From the NCBI RefSeq assembly GCF_007845635.1, contig NZ_SELG01000032.1, forward strand, positions 1 to 64,000: a DNA stretch of 64,000 nt. Direction: 5' to 3'. The position numbers and the translations under genes were made by a program. The stretch's first letter is position 1; every line of letters starts with the position of its first letter. Below are positions 43,546-52,362 of this stretch, piece after piece. Under the pieces are notes generated by a model. That model was given only the letters and a program-made list of their open reading frames with translations, was not told the DNA's origin and did no database searches. Source of the DNA: Apibacter muscae. GTDB taxonomy: Bacteria; Bacteroidota; Bacteroidia; Flavobacteriales; Weeksellaceae.

Positions 43546-44967
43546 ATGGCTCTTAATTACATTTGGATTGCTTTTTTTGTATTATCTTTTATAGTTGGGT
43601 TAATCAAACTTATATTTTTAGGAGACACTTTAATTTTCAAAGAAATGGTTGATGGGCTTTTTAGCACGACCAAACAATCTGTAATGGAAATAGCTTTACC
43701 ATTGGCTGGAATGATGACATTTTGGCTAGGTATAATGAAAATTGGGGAAAACGCAGGAGCCATACGTTTTCTGTCCAAACTTGTAGGACCCTTTCTCAGT
43801 AAATTATTTCCCTCTATTCCTAAGAATCATCCTGCCATTGGAAATATGATGATGAATTTTAGTGCTAATTTACTTGGATTAGATAACGCTGCAACTCCTT
43901 TAGGACTAAAGGCTATGGATAGCTTACAAACATTAAATCCTAAAAAAGATACAGCCACAGATGCACAAATCATGTTTTTAGTTCTCCATACTTCTGGGCT
44001 TACATTAATACCTACTTCCATTATGCTTTACAGGTATTTAAATGGAGCTCAAAACCCTACGGATATTTTTATTCCATGTATTGTTGCAACTTTTTGTACC
44101 ACTCTTTTTGGAATTATTATTGTCAGTTTAAAACAGAAGATAAACTTATTTTCCCGAAATATTATATTAGGTTTGGGTCTAAGTCTACTTTTTATAATTT
44201 CAATGTCATTTTATATAAAAAAAACTTCGGCAACTTATGAAGCAAAAGCTAGTGAGTATGTAAATAAAATAACCCCAGATTTAATAAATTATAAAATAAA
44301 CAATACAGAGGATTTAAAAAATCTTTATCCTTCCTCTTTTCAAAAAGAATTTGAAAAAAATCATAAGGAAGAAAGTCTAACACCTGAATTGATAGCAAAA
44401 AGCAATCGAGAATATATAAATTTTGAATCTGCTACAGCTTCACGTGTCTTGAGCAATATTTTATTGTTATTGATTCCTGTAACTTTTATTTCAGGTGCAT
44501 TTGTTAAAAAAGTAAATGTATTTGAAAGCTTTATAGACGGAGCTAAGGATGGGTTTAATGTAGCAGTTAAAATTATTCCTTATCTGATAGCAATGCTTGC
44601 TTCTATAAGTCTTTTAAGAACTAGTGGAATCATGGATTATTTACTTGATGGCGTTGCCTATTTATTTTACACTTTAAAATTAAATACAGAGTTCATACCC
44701 GCTTTACCCACAGCTTTTATGAAACCTTTAAGTGGAAGTGGAAGCCGAGCATTAATGATTGAAGCCATGCAGAATTATGGTGCTGATTCTTTTGTTGGTA
44801 GATTAGCTTGTATATTTCAGGGTAGTGCAGATACCACTTTTTACATTATTGCATTATACTTTGGTAGTGTTGGAATTAAAAAAATTCGTTATGCTCTTTC
44901 GGCGGGGCTTCTTACAGACTTATTAGGAATTATAACTTCTATTTTAATAACCTACTATTTCTTCTAA
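43546..44967 (+). CDS. Fused SpmA/SpmB-like nucleoside-recognition membrane protein
   Basis: 473 residues with about ten membrane helices. Two Gate (nucleoside-recognition) domains: the N-terminal part resembles SpmA (GLFSTTKQSVMEIALPLAGMMTFWLGIMKIGE, NMMMNFSANLLGLDNAATPLG), the C-terminal part SpmB (GAKDGFNVAVKIIPYLIAMLASI, LPTAFMKPLSGSGSRALMIEAM, GSADTTFYIIALYFGSVG). In spore formers the two are separate genes for spore core dehydration; fused versions are common in non-sporulating Bacteroidota, where the substrate is unknown. A polar loop (about 225-300) joins the halves. Confidence 0.85.
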   Translation: MALNYIWIAFFVLSFIVGLIKLIFLGDTLIFKEMVDGLFSTTKQSVMEIALPLAGMMTFWLGIMKIGENAGAIRFLSKLVGPFLSKLFPSIPKNHPAIGNMMMNFSANLLGLDNAATPLGLKAMDSLQTLNPKKDTATDAQIMFLVLHTSGLTLIPTSIMLYRYLNGAQNPTDIFIPCIVATFCTTLFGIIIVSLKQKINLFSRNIILGLGLSLLFIISMSFYIKKTSATYEAKASEYVNKITPDLINYKINNTEDLKNLYPSSFQKEFEKNHKEESLTPELIAKSNREYINFESATASRVLSNILLLLIPVTFISGAFVKKVNVFESFIDGAKDGFNVAVKIIPYLIAMLASISLLRTSGIMDYLLDGVAYLFYTLKLNTEFIPALPTAFMKPLSGSGSRALMIEAMQNYGADSFVGRLACIFQGSADTTFYIIALYFGSVGIKKIRYALSAGLLTDLLGIITSILITYYFF

Positions 44968-45046
44968 TTGGTTGTGGTTAATATTAAAAAATCTTATGGA
45001 TTATTAAAATATTAATATATTTGTATTAATATTTTTAATAAATCTA

Positions 45047-45745
45047 ATGAATAATTTTGATTGGAGCCAATTTACTTGGGGGCAGTTAGTTAATCCGGAA
45101 TTTTACATAAAATTGGGTGGATTGTATTTAGTTCTTTTTATAATTTTTGCAGAAACTGGTCTTTTTGCTGGTTTTTTTCTACCTGGTGACAGTCTATTAT
45201 TTCTTTCTGGCATTTATAGTAAAGAACTAATTCAGGAATTTGTATCGATTGATTCCGATTTCCTTAATGTGTTTTTGTTAAGTAGTCTTGTAGCAACCGC
45301 AGGGATTATAGGAAATGAAATTGGATATTGGTTTGGAAAAAAAAGCGGTCCTTACCTATTCCAAAAAAAAGATACATTCTTATTTAAGAAAAAATATTTA
45401 TTTCAGGCTAAAGAATTTTACGATAAACACGGAGGAATGGCTATAATACTAGCTAGATTTTTACCTATCTTAAGAACTTTTGCTCCTATAATTGCAGGTA
45501 TAGTACAAATGAGCAAAGGAAAGTATTTTCTCTATAACGTAATTGGATCTGTAGCTTGGTCTTTTTCTTTAATTTTTGCTGGACACTATCTAAATCATTT
45601 TTTCTTAAAAGAATTTAATTTCGATTTAAAACAACATATTGAGATGATCGTTTTAATAATGGTATTGGTTACCACAGCACCAGTTTTATATAAAATATTC
45701 TTTAAAAAAGAGACAAAGAAAGGTGAAATGAATTTAAATGATTAA
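45047..45745 (+). CDS. DedA-family membrane protein
   Basis: 232 residues with four or five membrane helices. The DedA/VTT motifs are clear: FAETGLFAGFFLPGDSLLF, GNEIGYWFGKKSG, and the conserved arginine segment ILARFLPILRTFAPIIAG. The family supports membrane homeostasis and, in studied cases, undecaprenyl-phosphate or phospholipid translocation. A terminator lies 54 bp downstream. Confidence 0.9.
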   Translation: MNNFDWSQFTWGQLVNPEFYIKLGGLYLVLFIIFAETGLFAGFFLPGDSLLFLSGIYSKELIQEFVSIDSDFLNVFLLSSLVATAGIIGNEIGYWFGKKSGPYLFQKKDTFLFKKKYLFQAKEFYDKHGGMAIILARFLPILRTFAPIIAGIVQMSKGKYFLYNVIGSVAWSFSLIFAGHYLNHFFLKEFNFDLKQHIEMIVLIMVLVTTAPVLYKIFFKKETKKGEMNLND

Positions 45746-45798
45746 ATTGCTAATACATTAAATCTATTCTATTTTAGAAATTGGATTAAACAAAAAAC

Positions 45799-45838
45799 AA
45801 GGATAAACTACTAATTGCAGTTTATCCTTATTTTTTTT
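45799..45838 (+). terminator. Terminator of the dedA-type gene
   Basis: The 11-bp stem AAGGATAAACT/AGTTTATCCTT with a 9-nt loop is followed by ATTTTTTTT. Confidence 0.9.
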
Positions 45839-46000
45839 ATAGTTTTTAAATCAATAATTTTTAAACTCTTAGAAAAATCCAATAAAAATTTTATTGTATA
45901 GTCTGAAGGACCAGTAGAACCTTCTTTTAAATTGATAGATTTGAAATACATATAAAAAAATTCTTTATATGTATAACGTAATTCAATCTTGGTTATTTTA

Positions 46001-46585
46001 TCAAGAAAATGTTAAATTTTTATTTTCAATCAATCTTCTTAAATTAATGATAGCATACCTCATTCTTCCTAAAGCTGTATTAATACCAACTTTAGTTTCC
46101 TCAGCAATTTCTTTAAAACTCAATTCTTTATAAAATCTTAGTTTTAAGACTTCTTTTTGATCGTCAGGTAATAGTTCAATTAGTCTTTTAAGATCAATCT
46201 TAGTCTGTTCACTAATCATTAAATCCTCTATAGATAACTCTGAAATTTTCACAAAATCAAAAATATTATAATCATCATTACCTACAGATTCATTGACAAG
46301 TTTAGTTTTTCCTGAAACTCTAAAATGGTCAACAATTAAATTGTGAGAGATTCTTAATACCCAAGGAAGAAATTTACCTTCTTCGTTGTATTTTTTCTCT
46401 TTAAGTGTAAGTATAACCTTTATAAAGACATCTTGAAATAAATCTTCAGCTAATTCAGAATTATTAACCTTTTTATTTATATAATTATATATCTTTAACT
46501 TATGTCTATAAAGCAATGTTTCAAGAGCTTTTTCATGCCCATTCATATAGGCATTAACAAGTTGGCAATCAGTTTTCTTAACCAT
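46001..46585 (-). CDS. ECF-type RNA polymerase sigma factor
   Basis: 194 residues. Region 2: YRHKLKIYNYINKKV then AEDLFQDVFIKVILTLK and FLPWVLRISHNLIVDHFR; region 4: LLPDDQKEVLKLRFYKELSFKEIAEETKVGINTALGRMRYA. No anti-sigma gene adjoins it, so it is not a typical SusCD/FecI regulator and may control a general stress or envelope regulon. A hairpin ends right at the start codon (46586-46619), and a TATTTTTG -7 box lies 71 bp upstream, leaving room for a regulated leader. Confidence 0.9.
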   Translation of the reverse strand: MVKKTDCQLVNAYMNGHEKALETLLYRHKLKIYNYINKKVNNSELAEDLFQDVFIKVILTLKEKKYNEEGKFLPWVLRISHNLIVDHFRVSGKTKLVNESVGNDDYNIFDFVKISELSIEDLMISEQTKIDLKRLIELLPDDQKEVLKLRFYKELSFKEIAEETKVGINTALGRMRYAIINLRRLIENKNLTFS

Positions 46586-46619
46586 ACTCTAAAAATTTAA
46601 ATTTTTATTTAAATAGAGT
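46586..46619 (-). promoter_or_regulatory. Leader hairpin abutting the sigma-factor start codon
   Basis: On the RNA strand ACTCTA-TTTAAAT pairs with ATTTAAA and TAGAGT; the last base of the stem directly precedes the ATG. It lies between the -7 box and the gene, so it is transcribed. Because recognisable Shine-Dalgarno sites are rare here, structure at the start codon is a plausible control point. Confidence 0.45.
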
Positions 46620-46656
46620 AAAATTATATATCAATAGTATTGTTTTTTTATTTGTG

Positions 46657-46664
46657 CAAAAATA
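46657..46664 (-). promoter_or_regulatory. -7 promoter box of the sigma-factor gene
   Basis: The minus strand reads TATTTTTG, matching TAnnTTTG, about 71 bp before the start codon. It predicts a leader of roughly 65 nt that includes the start-codon hairpin. Confidence 0.5.
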
Positions 46665-46954
46665 CGCCTTTTTTATTTAAATACATCGATTAAAATGAAA
46701 TTAAAACTAATTTAAAAAACTTTGTAATTTTATTTAATTGTTTAATTCTCTTATCTAAATTAATTATTCTGAATATTCCTACGATCTATTAATGTTAAAT
46801 TTTTATTGCTATAATTACTTTATTTATAAATGGTAATAAAAATTTAAATATTTTGTTTGGATAAAAGGTTATCTTTAAACTTAATATTTTTTAAATATGC
46901 AACAAATTTATATATTGCACCATTAAAAGAAACTATTGTAAGAACTAAAAAAAT

Positions 46955-47335
46955 ATGAATAAAAATAAATATCAATTAGAATTTGACATGAAGTGTTCTA
47001 CTACACTTCTTTTTGAATATATAGGCACATCGTCAGGTATGAGTGAATGGCTTGCAGATGATGTTATTGAAAGAGGTGATGAATTTACATTTATATGGGG
47101 AGACCAGAGTGAAATCGCAAACTTAATTAAATATAAAGAAGAGTCTTTTGTGCGTTTTCGTTGGGAAGAAGATGAAGGCACTAAATATTATTGGGAATTA
47201 GCAATTCATGTAGATGAGGTTACCAACGATGTAGCGCTTGTAGTTACTGATTTTGCTGATGAAAGTGATTTAGAACATTCTAAACTTTATTGGGAGAATC
47301 TTATTGATGATCTAAAGAAAATTATAGGTTCATAA
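46955..47335 (+). CDS. START-like domain protein (AHSA1/SRPBCC fold)
   Basis: 126 residues. The pattern of an N-terminal strand (YQLEFDMKCSTTLLFEYIGTSSGMSEWLADDV), central strands ending in SFVRFRWEEDEG, and a C-terminal helix (LYWENLIDDLKKIIG) fits the helix-grip START-like family found throughout Flavobacteriia. It is strongly acidic. The ligand is unknown. The gene precedes the class IV aminotransferase homologue, as I recall in related genomes. Confidence 0.75.
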   Translation: MNKNKYQLEFDMKCSTTLLFEYIGTSSGMSEWLADDVIERGDEFTFIWGDQSEIANLIKYKEESFVRFRWEEDEGTKYYWELAIHVDEVTNDVALVVTDFADESDLEHSKLYWENLIDDLKKIIGS

Positions 47336-47414
47336 TTTTATTTCTTACCTATTATAAAATCATTTTGATATTTTATAAAAAAAAATACAAATATCTAGGT
47401 ATACCAATCGATAT

Positions 47415-48239
47415 ATGGCGATTATATTTAATGAAGAATATTTAGAAGAAAGCCCAGATTTCTTTGATAATACTAAAAAATCAATTTTCTCGGGTTATTA
47501 TGTAAACTCTTTCTGCTGGCTTTTTCAAGGAAATTTAATATTTTGGGAGGATACGTATTTTCAATTTATGGCATCTTTAAGAAAGATGCGAATGGAAATT
47601 CCTATTTCATTCACTCCTGAAATGTTTAAAAACCAAGTACTTTTATTATCTGAAAAATTATCATTAATGAATGGTCTAGCTAAAATTTCTGCTTTTAGAG
47701 ATGATTCTAAAAATGAAAAACTATCCTTTATCATTGAATTAATTGATAAAAATTTCTTAACTAGTTGTAAAGAAGGTGAAATAGATTTTTTCAAAGAAAT
47801 CCTTATATATCCAAACTTATTATCAGCTATAGAAATTTTTCATCCTATAAATGAAGTTGCAAGTCAATATGCTAAAGAAAATGAAATGGTTGACGTAATT
47901 CTTCTAAATAATGAAAAAAGAATTGCAAGGAGCATTAAGGGAAATATTTTTTTAATTAAAGAAAATATTATTTACTCTCCGCCTATTTCTGAAGGAGCAA
48001 TGATATCTTCAATAAGAAAGAATTTTATTCCATTTTTAAGAGAAAAAACAAACTATATTTACAAAGAGGAGGCCATGTCTCCTTTTACTGTTCAATCTTC
48101 CGATGAAGTTTTCATATTGGGGGATAAAACCGGTACAATTTCTATCTTAAAAAGTAGAAAAAATTCTTTTTCAATCCATCAAACAGAGCTTCTAATGAAA
48201 AAATTTATTGGATATGCTGTATCTAATAAGGAAGAATAA
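47415..48239 (+). CDS. Class IV aminotransferase homologue, probably inactive
   Basis: 274 residues. The fold is recognisable: LIFWEDTYFQFMASLRKMRMEIP, then GNIFLIKENIIYSPPISEGAMISSIRK, and SPFTVQSSDEVFI. In active members (PabC, IlvE) the PLP lysine lies about ten residues before the conserved Ala of the IN.VA block, but here that stretch reads LLSAIEIFHPINEVAS with no Lys. The Glu five residues before GNIF's Asn is Arg (R172), and the usual YGDGVFET-type strand is FSGYYVNSFC. All three point to loss of PLP chemistry, so it is called a pseudoenzyme; the reading frame is intact and a new role is possible. Confidence 0.75.
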   Translation: MAIIFNEEYLEESPDFFDNTKKSIFSGYYVNSFCWLFQGNLIFWEDTYFQFMASLRKMRMEIPISFTPEMFKNQVLLLSEKLSLMNGLAKISAFRDDSKNEKLSFIIELIDKNFLTSCKEGEIDFFKEILIYPNLLSAIEIFHPINEVASQYAKENEMVDVILLNNEKRIARSIKGNIFLIKENIIYSPPISEGAMISSIRKNFIPFLREKTNYIYKEEAMSPFTVQSSDEVFILGDKTGTISILKSRKNSFSIHQTELLMKKFIGYAVSNKEE

Positions 48240-48243
48240 AAAA

Positions 48244-48261
48244 GGTCGCATGAATGCGACC
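48244..48261 (-). terminator. GC-rich hairpin downstream of the RsmI-like operon
   Basis: GGTCGCA-TGAA-TGCGACC is followed on the minus strand by TTTTTTATTC, a good terminator for transcripts coming from 48448 although 190 bp beyond that stop. On the plus strand it lies 4 bp past the aminotransferase-like gene but has no T-tract. Confidence 0.7.
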
Positions 48262-48447
48262 TCAAACTAAAACCACAAAAAAATGAGAAAGAGATTTTCA
48301 TACAAAAAAAATATCTCTTACTTTCTGATGCAAATCTAACTTCAAAATTCACAAAATCTTTACTTATATTATAAAATAAATTTATACCTACAATAGAAAT
48401 TTTTATTAAATTTTCTTTTTTATGTAAATTTTTATTTTATGTTTCTT

Positions 48448-49149
48448 TTAGCTTTGAATTATAAATATGGTTGGCTTTTTATGTATATCAGGCTTTACAG
48501 TTTTCCATTGCTTGCATGATAAAGTTTGAATTGCTTCATCTGGTAATGTAAGGTTGGTAGCTATACAAAGCATTGTTAATGGTGATAAATATTTCAATAA
48601 ATCTTCAAACATTTTTTGATTCCGGTATGGGGTTTCCATAAATATATGAGCAGATCCATCTTTTCTACTTAAAGTTTCAAGCTTTATAATTTCTTTCTTT
48701 TTATCATTGTTTTCAATAGGCAAATATCCATGAAACGAAAAATTCTGTCCGTTTAGCCCACTTGATATTAAAGCTAAAAGGATAGACGATGGACCATTGA
48801 TTGGAACTACTTTAATCTTGTTTTGATGACACCACATAACTAACTTGTTGCCAGGATCTGCAATACAAGGCAAACCCGCTTCTGAAATAAGTCCCATATC
48901 AATACCTTTTTCCAATGGCTCTGTCAACTGCAAAATTTCCTCATCGGTAGTTCTCTTATTTAGTATAGAAAAAGATAAGCTCTTTTGATCTATATCTGGA
49001 CAAATAAATTTTATAAATTTCCTCGCTGTTTTTTCATTTTCAGAAGCAAAAAATTTAATCTCTTTTAAAGTATTTTTTAATTGTTGTGAGAATATTTCTG
49101 ATGATGAATTTTCCCCTAAATAAGCAGGTAGCAAATATAAAACAGCCAT
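48448..49149 (-). CDS. RsmI-related SAM-dependent methyltransferase
   Basis: 233 residues, tetrapyrrole-methylase fold. LLPAYLGE at the N-terminus and DMGLISEAGLPCIADPGNKLV in the middle correspond to the RsmI motif, with NGPSSILLALISSGLNGQNFSFHGYLP following. RsmI 2'-O-methylates C1402 of 16S rRNA. The N-terminal third diverges from canonical RsmI; this second RsmI-like type is common in Flavobacteriia and its target is uncertain. Last gene of the hemJ-gldF-gldG operon, 16 bp behind gldG. Confidence 0.82.
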   Translation of the reverse strand: MAVLYLLPAYLGENSSSEIFSQQLKNTLKEIKFFASENEKTARKFIKFICPDIDQKSLSFSILNKRTTDEEILQLTEPLEKGIDMGLISEAGLPCIADPGNKLVMWCHQNKIKVVPINGPSSILLALISSGLNGQNFSFHGYLPIENNDKKKEIIKLETLSRKDGSAHIFMETPYRNQKMFEDLLKYLSPLTMLCIATNLTLPDEAIQTLSCKQWKTVKPDIHKKPTIFIIQS

Positions 49150-49165
49150 ATATTTATTTATAAAA

Positions 49166-50839
49166 TTATCTGAATTTTTTTCTTCTTAAGAATATTAATA
49201 CTCCACCAATCATAAATATTCCTACTAGAGGGAGCAGCAAATTCAACCACTGCCAGTATGATTTATCCATTACTATGGTTTGTTTATCTAGCATTCTCAA
49301 TTCAACACTTCTATTTCTTAATGACATTAAACCGCTATCGTCTAGTAAGTAATTTAATGAATTGATTAAAAATTCTTCGTTTCCATAATCCATATTACCT
49401 GTAGAGATGTTAAAACCAAGTGGCAAAGGTTGACCTTTGATAATAGGATTTCTAGCTACATCACCGTCAGAAATTACAATCATTTTATTATTTTTTGATT
49501 GGTTTTTAAAATGTTCTACTTGCGATGACTCAATTCTATCCTTGTAGGCAGATGAAAACTCTCCTTCTAATAAAACTGCCAAAATTTGGGGACCTTTATT
49601 ATACAAATTTACATTTACACTGTCTTTATTGGAAATTTTTGCTTCTTCCAAAGATATGTATGATGGTATTCCTTGAACTCCACTATAAGGTGAGCTTTGA
49701 TATAAAACAGTTTTTTTAATACCTGGGGTTGATAGGGTATCTATAGGAGAAGGAAATTCAAAACGTACCGGATTTAAATTTTTAGTTATCGGATGACTAA
49801 ATTTTTGTGGAAAGGCTAATGGAAAGTATACCCAAGGAACTCTCCTATTTTGAGGATTTCCCTGTACCGATCCTACTTGCAAATTAATGTAATCTGGTCT
49901 TTGCAAGTCTTTAACCACTGAGGAGTTCACTCTTATACCATAGGAAAACAATAAATCGGTTAGATTAAGATCGTAAGGATAAGCTAAAATCTTACTAGAT
50001 TTCAATAAAGTATCCATTTCGGCATTTACCTGATCAATAGCCCAAAGTGTTTTGCCACCATTCATGATGTATTGATCAATTACTACTTTTTCTTCATCGG
50101 TAAAAGCCTTTCTTGGTTTAGCAATTATTATCGCATCAAACTTTTTTAATGTGGGTAAATCTTGAATTTTAAGAGATTGTTCATCTTTAGGAAAAATAGG
50201 ACCAAAATTATAATTTTGCACAATTCTATTAGCTAGACTAAACATTTCTAATTTGTTTAATTCTGCTTGATTAACCAAAATACCAACATTTTTGAGATGT
50301 TTATTGGATAATTTATCGATGGAATTAATGAATCCGAACTCTAAACCTTCCATGGATTTAGCCATCTGTTCCTCGGCATTTATTCCAGTTTGTTGAGTAA
50401 TTAAGGGAACCGTCTGTCCATATCCTTTGTATTTAATTGTCGCATATGGAAATAATATGATTTGAGTGGATATTCCTTCTTTTTCAACTTGTAAAGCAGA
50501 AGGAGACATCCCCATGGCTTCCAGAGTGTCCTGGGATATTTTTTGTTTTACCGGATCAATTAATTGATAAGATATATTAGGATTTATTCGTTTAAATTCA
50601 TCTAAAAGAGTCAGCGTTTCTAATTGTAATTGCTTGAAATCTGCAGGAAAATCTCCTTCTAGATAAACATCTATTTCCATAGGTTTATCTATTTTTTCAA
50701 GTACATTTCTTGTAGCTTCTGACAATGTATATCTTTGGTCAGAGGTTAAATCATATCTTTTATAATAAACTCCAGAGGCTAAAAGAATGCCTATGAACAT
50801 CAATATCAAAACTATGATGTTATTTTTTATAAACCTCAT
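49166..50839 (-). CDS. gldG: Gliding-motility ABC transporter component GldG
   Basis: 557 residues. An N-terminal membrane helix (about 8-25), a large periplasmic domain that begins RYDLTSDQRYTLSEATRNVL and contains a GATase-like fold, and a C-terminal helix (LLPLVGIFMIGGVLIFL) with a basic end. It pairs with GldF (permease) and GldA (ATPase, not in this window) in an ABC complex required for gliding in F. johnsoniae. The gldF stop is 4 bp upstream. Confidence 0.93.
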   Translation of the reverse strand: MRFIKNNIIVLILMFIGILLASGVYYKRYDLTSDQRYTLSEATRNVLEKIDKPMEIDVYLEGDFPADFKQLQLETLTLLDEFKRINPNISYQLIDPVKQKISQDTLEAMGMSPSALQVEKEGISTQIILFPYATIKYKGYGQTVPLITQQTGINAEEQMAKSMEGLEFGFINSIDKLSNKHLKNVGILVNQAELNKLEMFSLANRIVQNYNFGPIFPKDEQSLKIQDLPTLKKFDAIIIAKPRKAFTDEEKVVIDQYIMNGGKTLWAIDQVNAEMDTLLKSSKILAYPYDLNLTDLLFSYGIRVNSSVVKDLQRPDYINLQVGSVQGNPQNRRVPWVYFPLAFPQKFSHPITKNLNPVRFEFPSPIDTLSTPGIKKTVLYQSSPYSGVQGIPSYISLEEAKISNKDSVNVNLYNKGPQILAVLLEGEFSSAYKDRIESSQVEHFKNQSKNNKMIVISDGDVARNPIIKGQPLPLGFNISTGNMDYGNEEFLINSLNYLLDDSGLMSLRNRSVELRMLDKQTIVMDKSYWQWLNLLLPLVGIFMIGGVLIFLRRKKFR

Positions 50840-50843
50840 TTTA

Positions 50844-51581
50844 CTATTTTTTTAATTTGACTAATTGAATTGATGCAAATACAAATAAAGTAGTTATAAA
50901 TAGAAAATAACCTATATCTCTAGTATCTATAATTCCTTTGGTAAAACTCGTATAATGTTGGTAGAATCCCATTCTTTGTAACCAATAATCATAATTTCCT
51001 AATAAGTTGTAGGAAGCTAGATTTTCAAACCCGTAGAAACAAAAAAAACAAAGAAATACCCCTACTATGTAAGACAGAACTTGATTTTTAACCAAAGAAG
51101 AAGCAAATATTCCTATAGAAATAAAAGCAGTGCTTAGAAATATTAATCCAACATAGCCACTGTATATAGCCCCTAAATCAATATTCCCTTCAGGCATACT
51201 AATATTATATATGGTAAAAACATAAATAAGTGTTGGGAAAAGTGTAAAAATGACTAATATGCTAATCGCTAAGAATTTACCAGCTATAATAGATTCAATG
51301 GATAAAGGTTTAGAAAATAGCCAAACCAATGTACCCGTCTGCTCCTCTTCTGCTATGGATTTCATGGACAATGCAGGAATCAAGAAAATGAATAGCCAAG
51401 GAGATAATACAAAAAAATTATTTAACGAAGCCAACCCTACATTAAATATATTAAAAGTATCAAATTTACTATCAAAAAACCATAGGAATAAAGAACTTAT
51501 AAGTATATAAGCAACCGCAACTATATAAGCACCTAAGGTTCCAAAATATGCCCAAAGTTCTTTTTTTAAAATTGAAAACAT
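50844..51581 (-). CDS. gldF: Gliding-motility ABC transporter permease GldF
   Basis: 245 residues from ATG at 51579-51581 (MFSILKKELWAYFGT); an upstream in-frame start would overlap hemJ. Six membrane helices of the ABC-2 type, with SMKSIAEEEQTGTLVWLFSKPLSIESIIAGKFLA as the conserved coupling segment. It forms the membrane part of the GldAFG complex. It is 4 bp from both hemJ and gldG, so it is strictly co-transcribed. Confidence 0.92.
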   Translation of the reverse strand: MFSILKKELWAYFGTLGAYIVAVAYILISSLFLWFFDSKFDTFNIFNVGLASLNNFFVLSPWLFIFLIPALSMKSIAEEEQTGTLVWLFSKPLSIESIIAGKFLAISILVIFTLFPTLIYVFTIYNISMPEGNIDLGAIYSGYVGLIFLSTAFISIGIFASSLVKNQVLSYIVGVFLCFFCFYGFENLASYNLLGNYDYWLQRMGFYQHYTSFTKGIIDTRDIGYFLFITTLFVFASIQLVKLKK

Positions 51582-51585
51582 TGAT

Positions 51586-52158
51586 TTATTTTTTCTTATT
51601 TCTATTAACGAATTTAACAACCAACATAATTGTTAGAACCAATACAATGAAGCTGATTAGTAAACTAACCCACATACCCATAAAAAATTGTTTGAACATT
51701 ACAATAAAAACAACAGCAAATAATATAATGGTGGCGACTTCATTCATCATTCTTAATTTTATGGACGTTGTAGTGAACTGATCATTTTTTATTTTTTTAA
51801 TACTTTTCCAGCTCCAATAATGGTAAAAAGCTAATCCAATAAGAAACACTATTTTTATATGAAACCATTTTTGGGTCAATATATAAAAAGGGATGTCTCC
51901 TCTTGTATTGGCTACCATAAATAAGCCTGTTAGCGTCATGATGATTCCTGCCGGTATAATTATAATGTCCCACAAACGGGAAATCATATATATGTACTGT
52001 TTTTGTAGAATTTGTTTTTCCAATTCCGGCTTTTCTTTCGTCTCTATATAATAGACAAAAAGCCTTATTAAATAAAATATCCCCGCAAAATAACTAACCA
52101 TAAAGATAATATGTATTGATTTTAGAGCGTAATAACTGGGTATATCTGGAATATGCAT
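51586..52158 (-). CDS. hemJ: Protoporphyrinogen oxidase, HemJ type
   Basis: 190 residues with five predicted membrane helices (the last at the extreme C-terminus). SIHIIFMVSYFAGIFYLIRLFVYY holds the conserved haem-ligand-type His, WFHIKIVFLIGLAFYHYW a second His set, and RMMNE the short charged motif of the family. HemJ oxidises protoporphyrinogen IX in haem synthesis. First gene of the operon with gldF and gldG, a location that ties haem synthesis to motility genes only by transcription. Confidence 0.88.
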   Translation of the reverse strand: MHIPDIPSYYALKSIHIIFMVSYFAGIFYLIRLFVYYIETKEKPELEKQILQKQYIYMISRLWDIIIIPAGIIMTLTGLFMVANTRGDIPFYILTQKWFHIKIVFLIGLAFYHYWSWKSIKKIKNDQFTTTSIKLRMMNEVATIILFAVVFIVMFKQFFMGMWVSLLISFIVLVLTIMLVVKFVNRNKKK

Positions 52159-52362
52159 TTAATGTTTATTATTTCATGCGAATTTAATAATATTTAAATA
52201 ATTGAATGCTGTGATTGATCGATGATTTAAAATGTCTTATAAGTTTTAATTGACTAACATTTCCTATCTATTAAATAAACTTAATGCTCTTATTCATATA
52301 AATAATAACATTTTAAATTTTATAAAATCGATTTTAATATTAATTTTGCCTAAAAACGTAAT

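Larger units (their letters stand above)
46586..46954. other. Divergent region between the sigma-factor and START-like genes
   Basis: 369 bp. It holds the sigma-factor leader hairpin and -7 box. On the side of the START-like gene no exact TAnnTTTG is seen. The middle is AT-rich without an open frame. Confidence 0.5.

Noticed and set aside
48243-48262. Hairpin as the terminator of the aminotransferase-like gene
   Set aside because: The plus-strand tail lacks a T-tract, whereas the minus strand has one, so it fits the opposite transcript better.
51582-51620. GldF start upstream of 51581
   Set aside because: It overlaps the hemJ stop; MFSILKKEL at 51581 matches the expected N-terminus and leaves a 4-bp gap.
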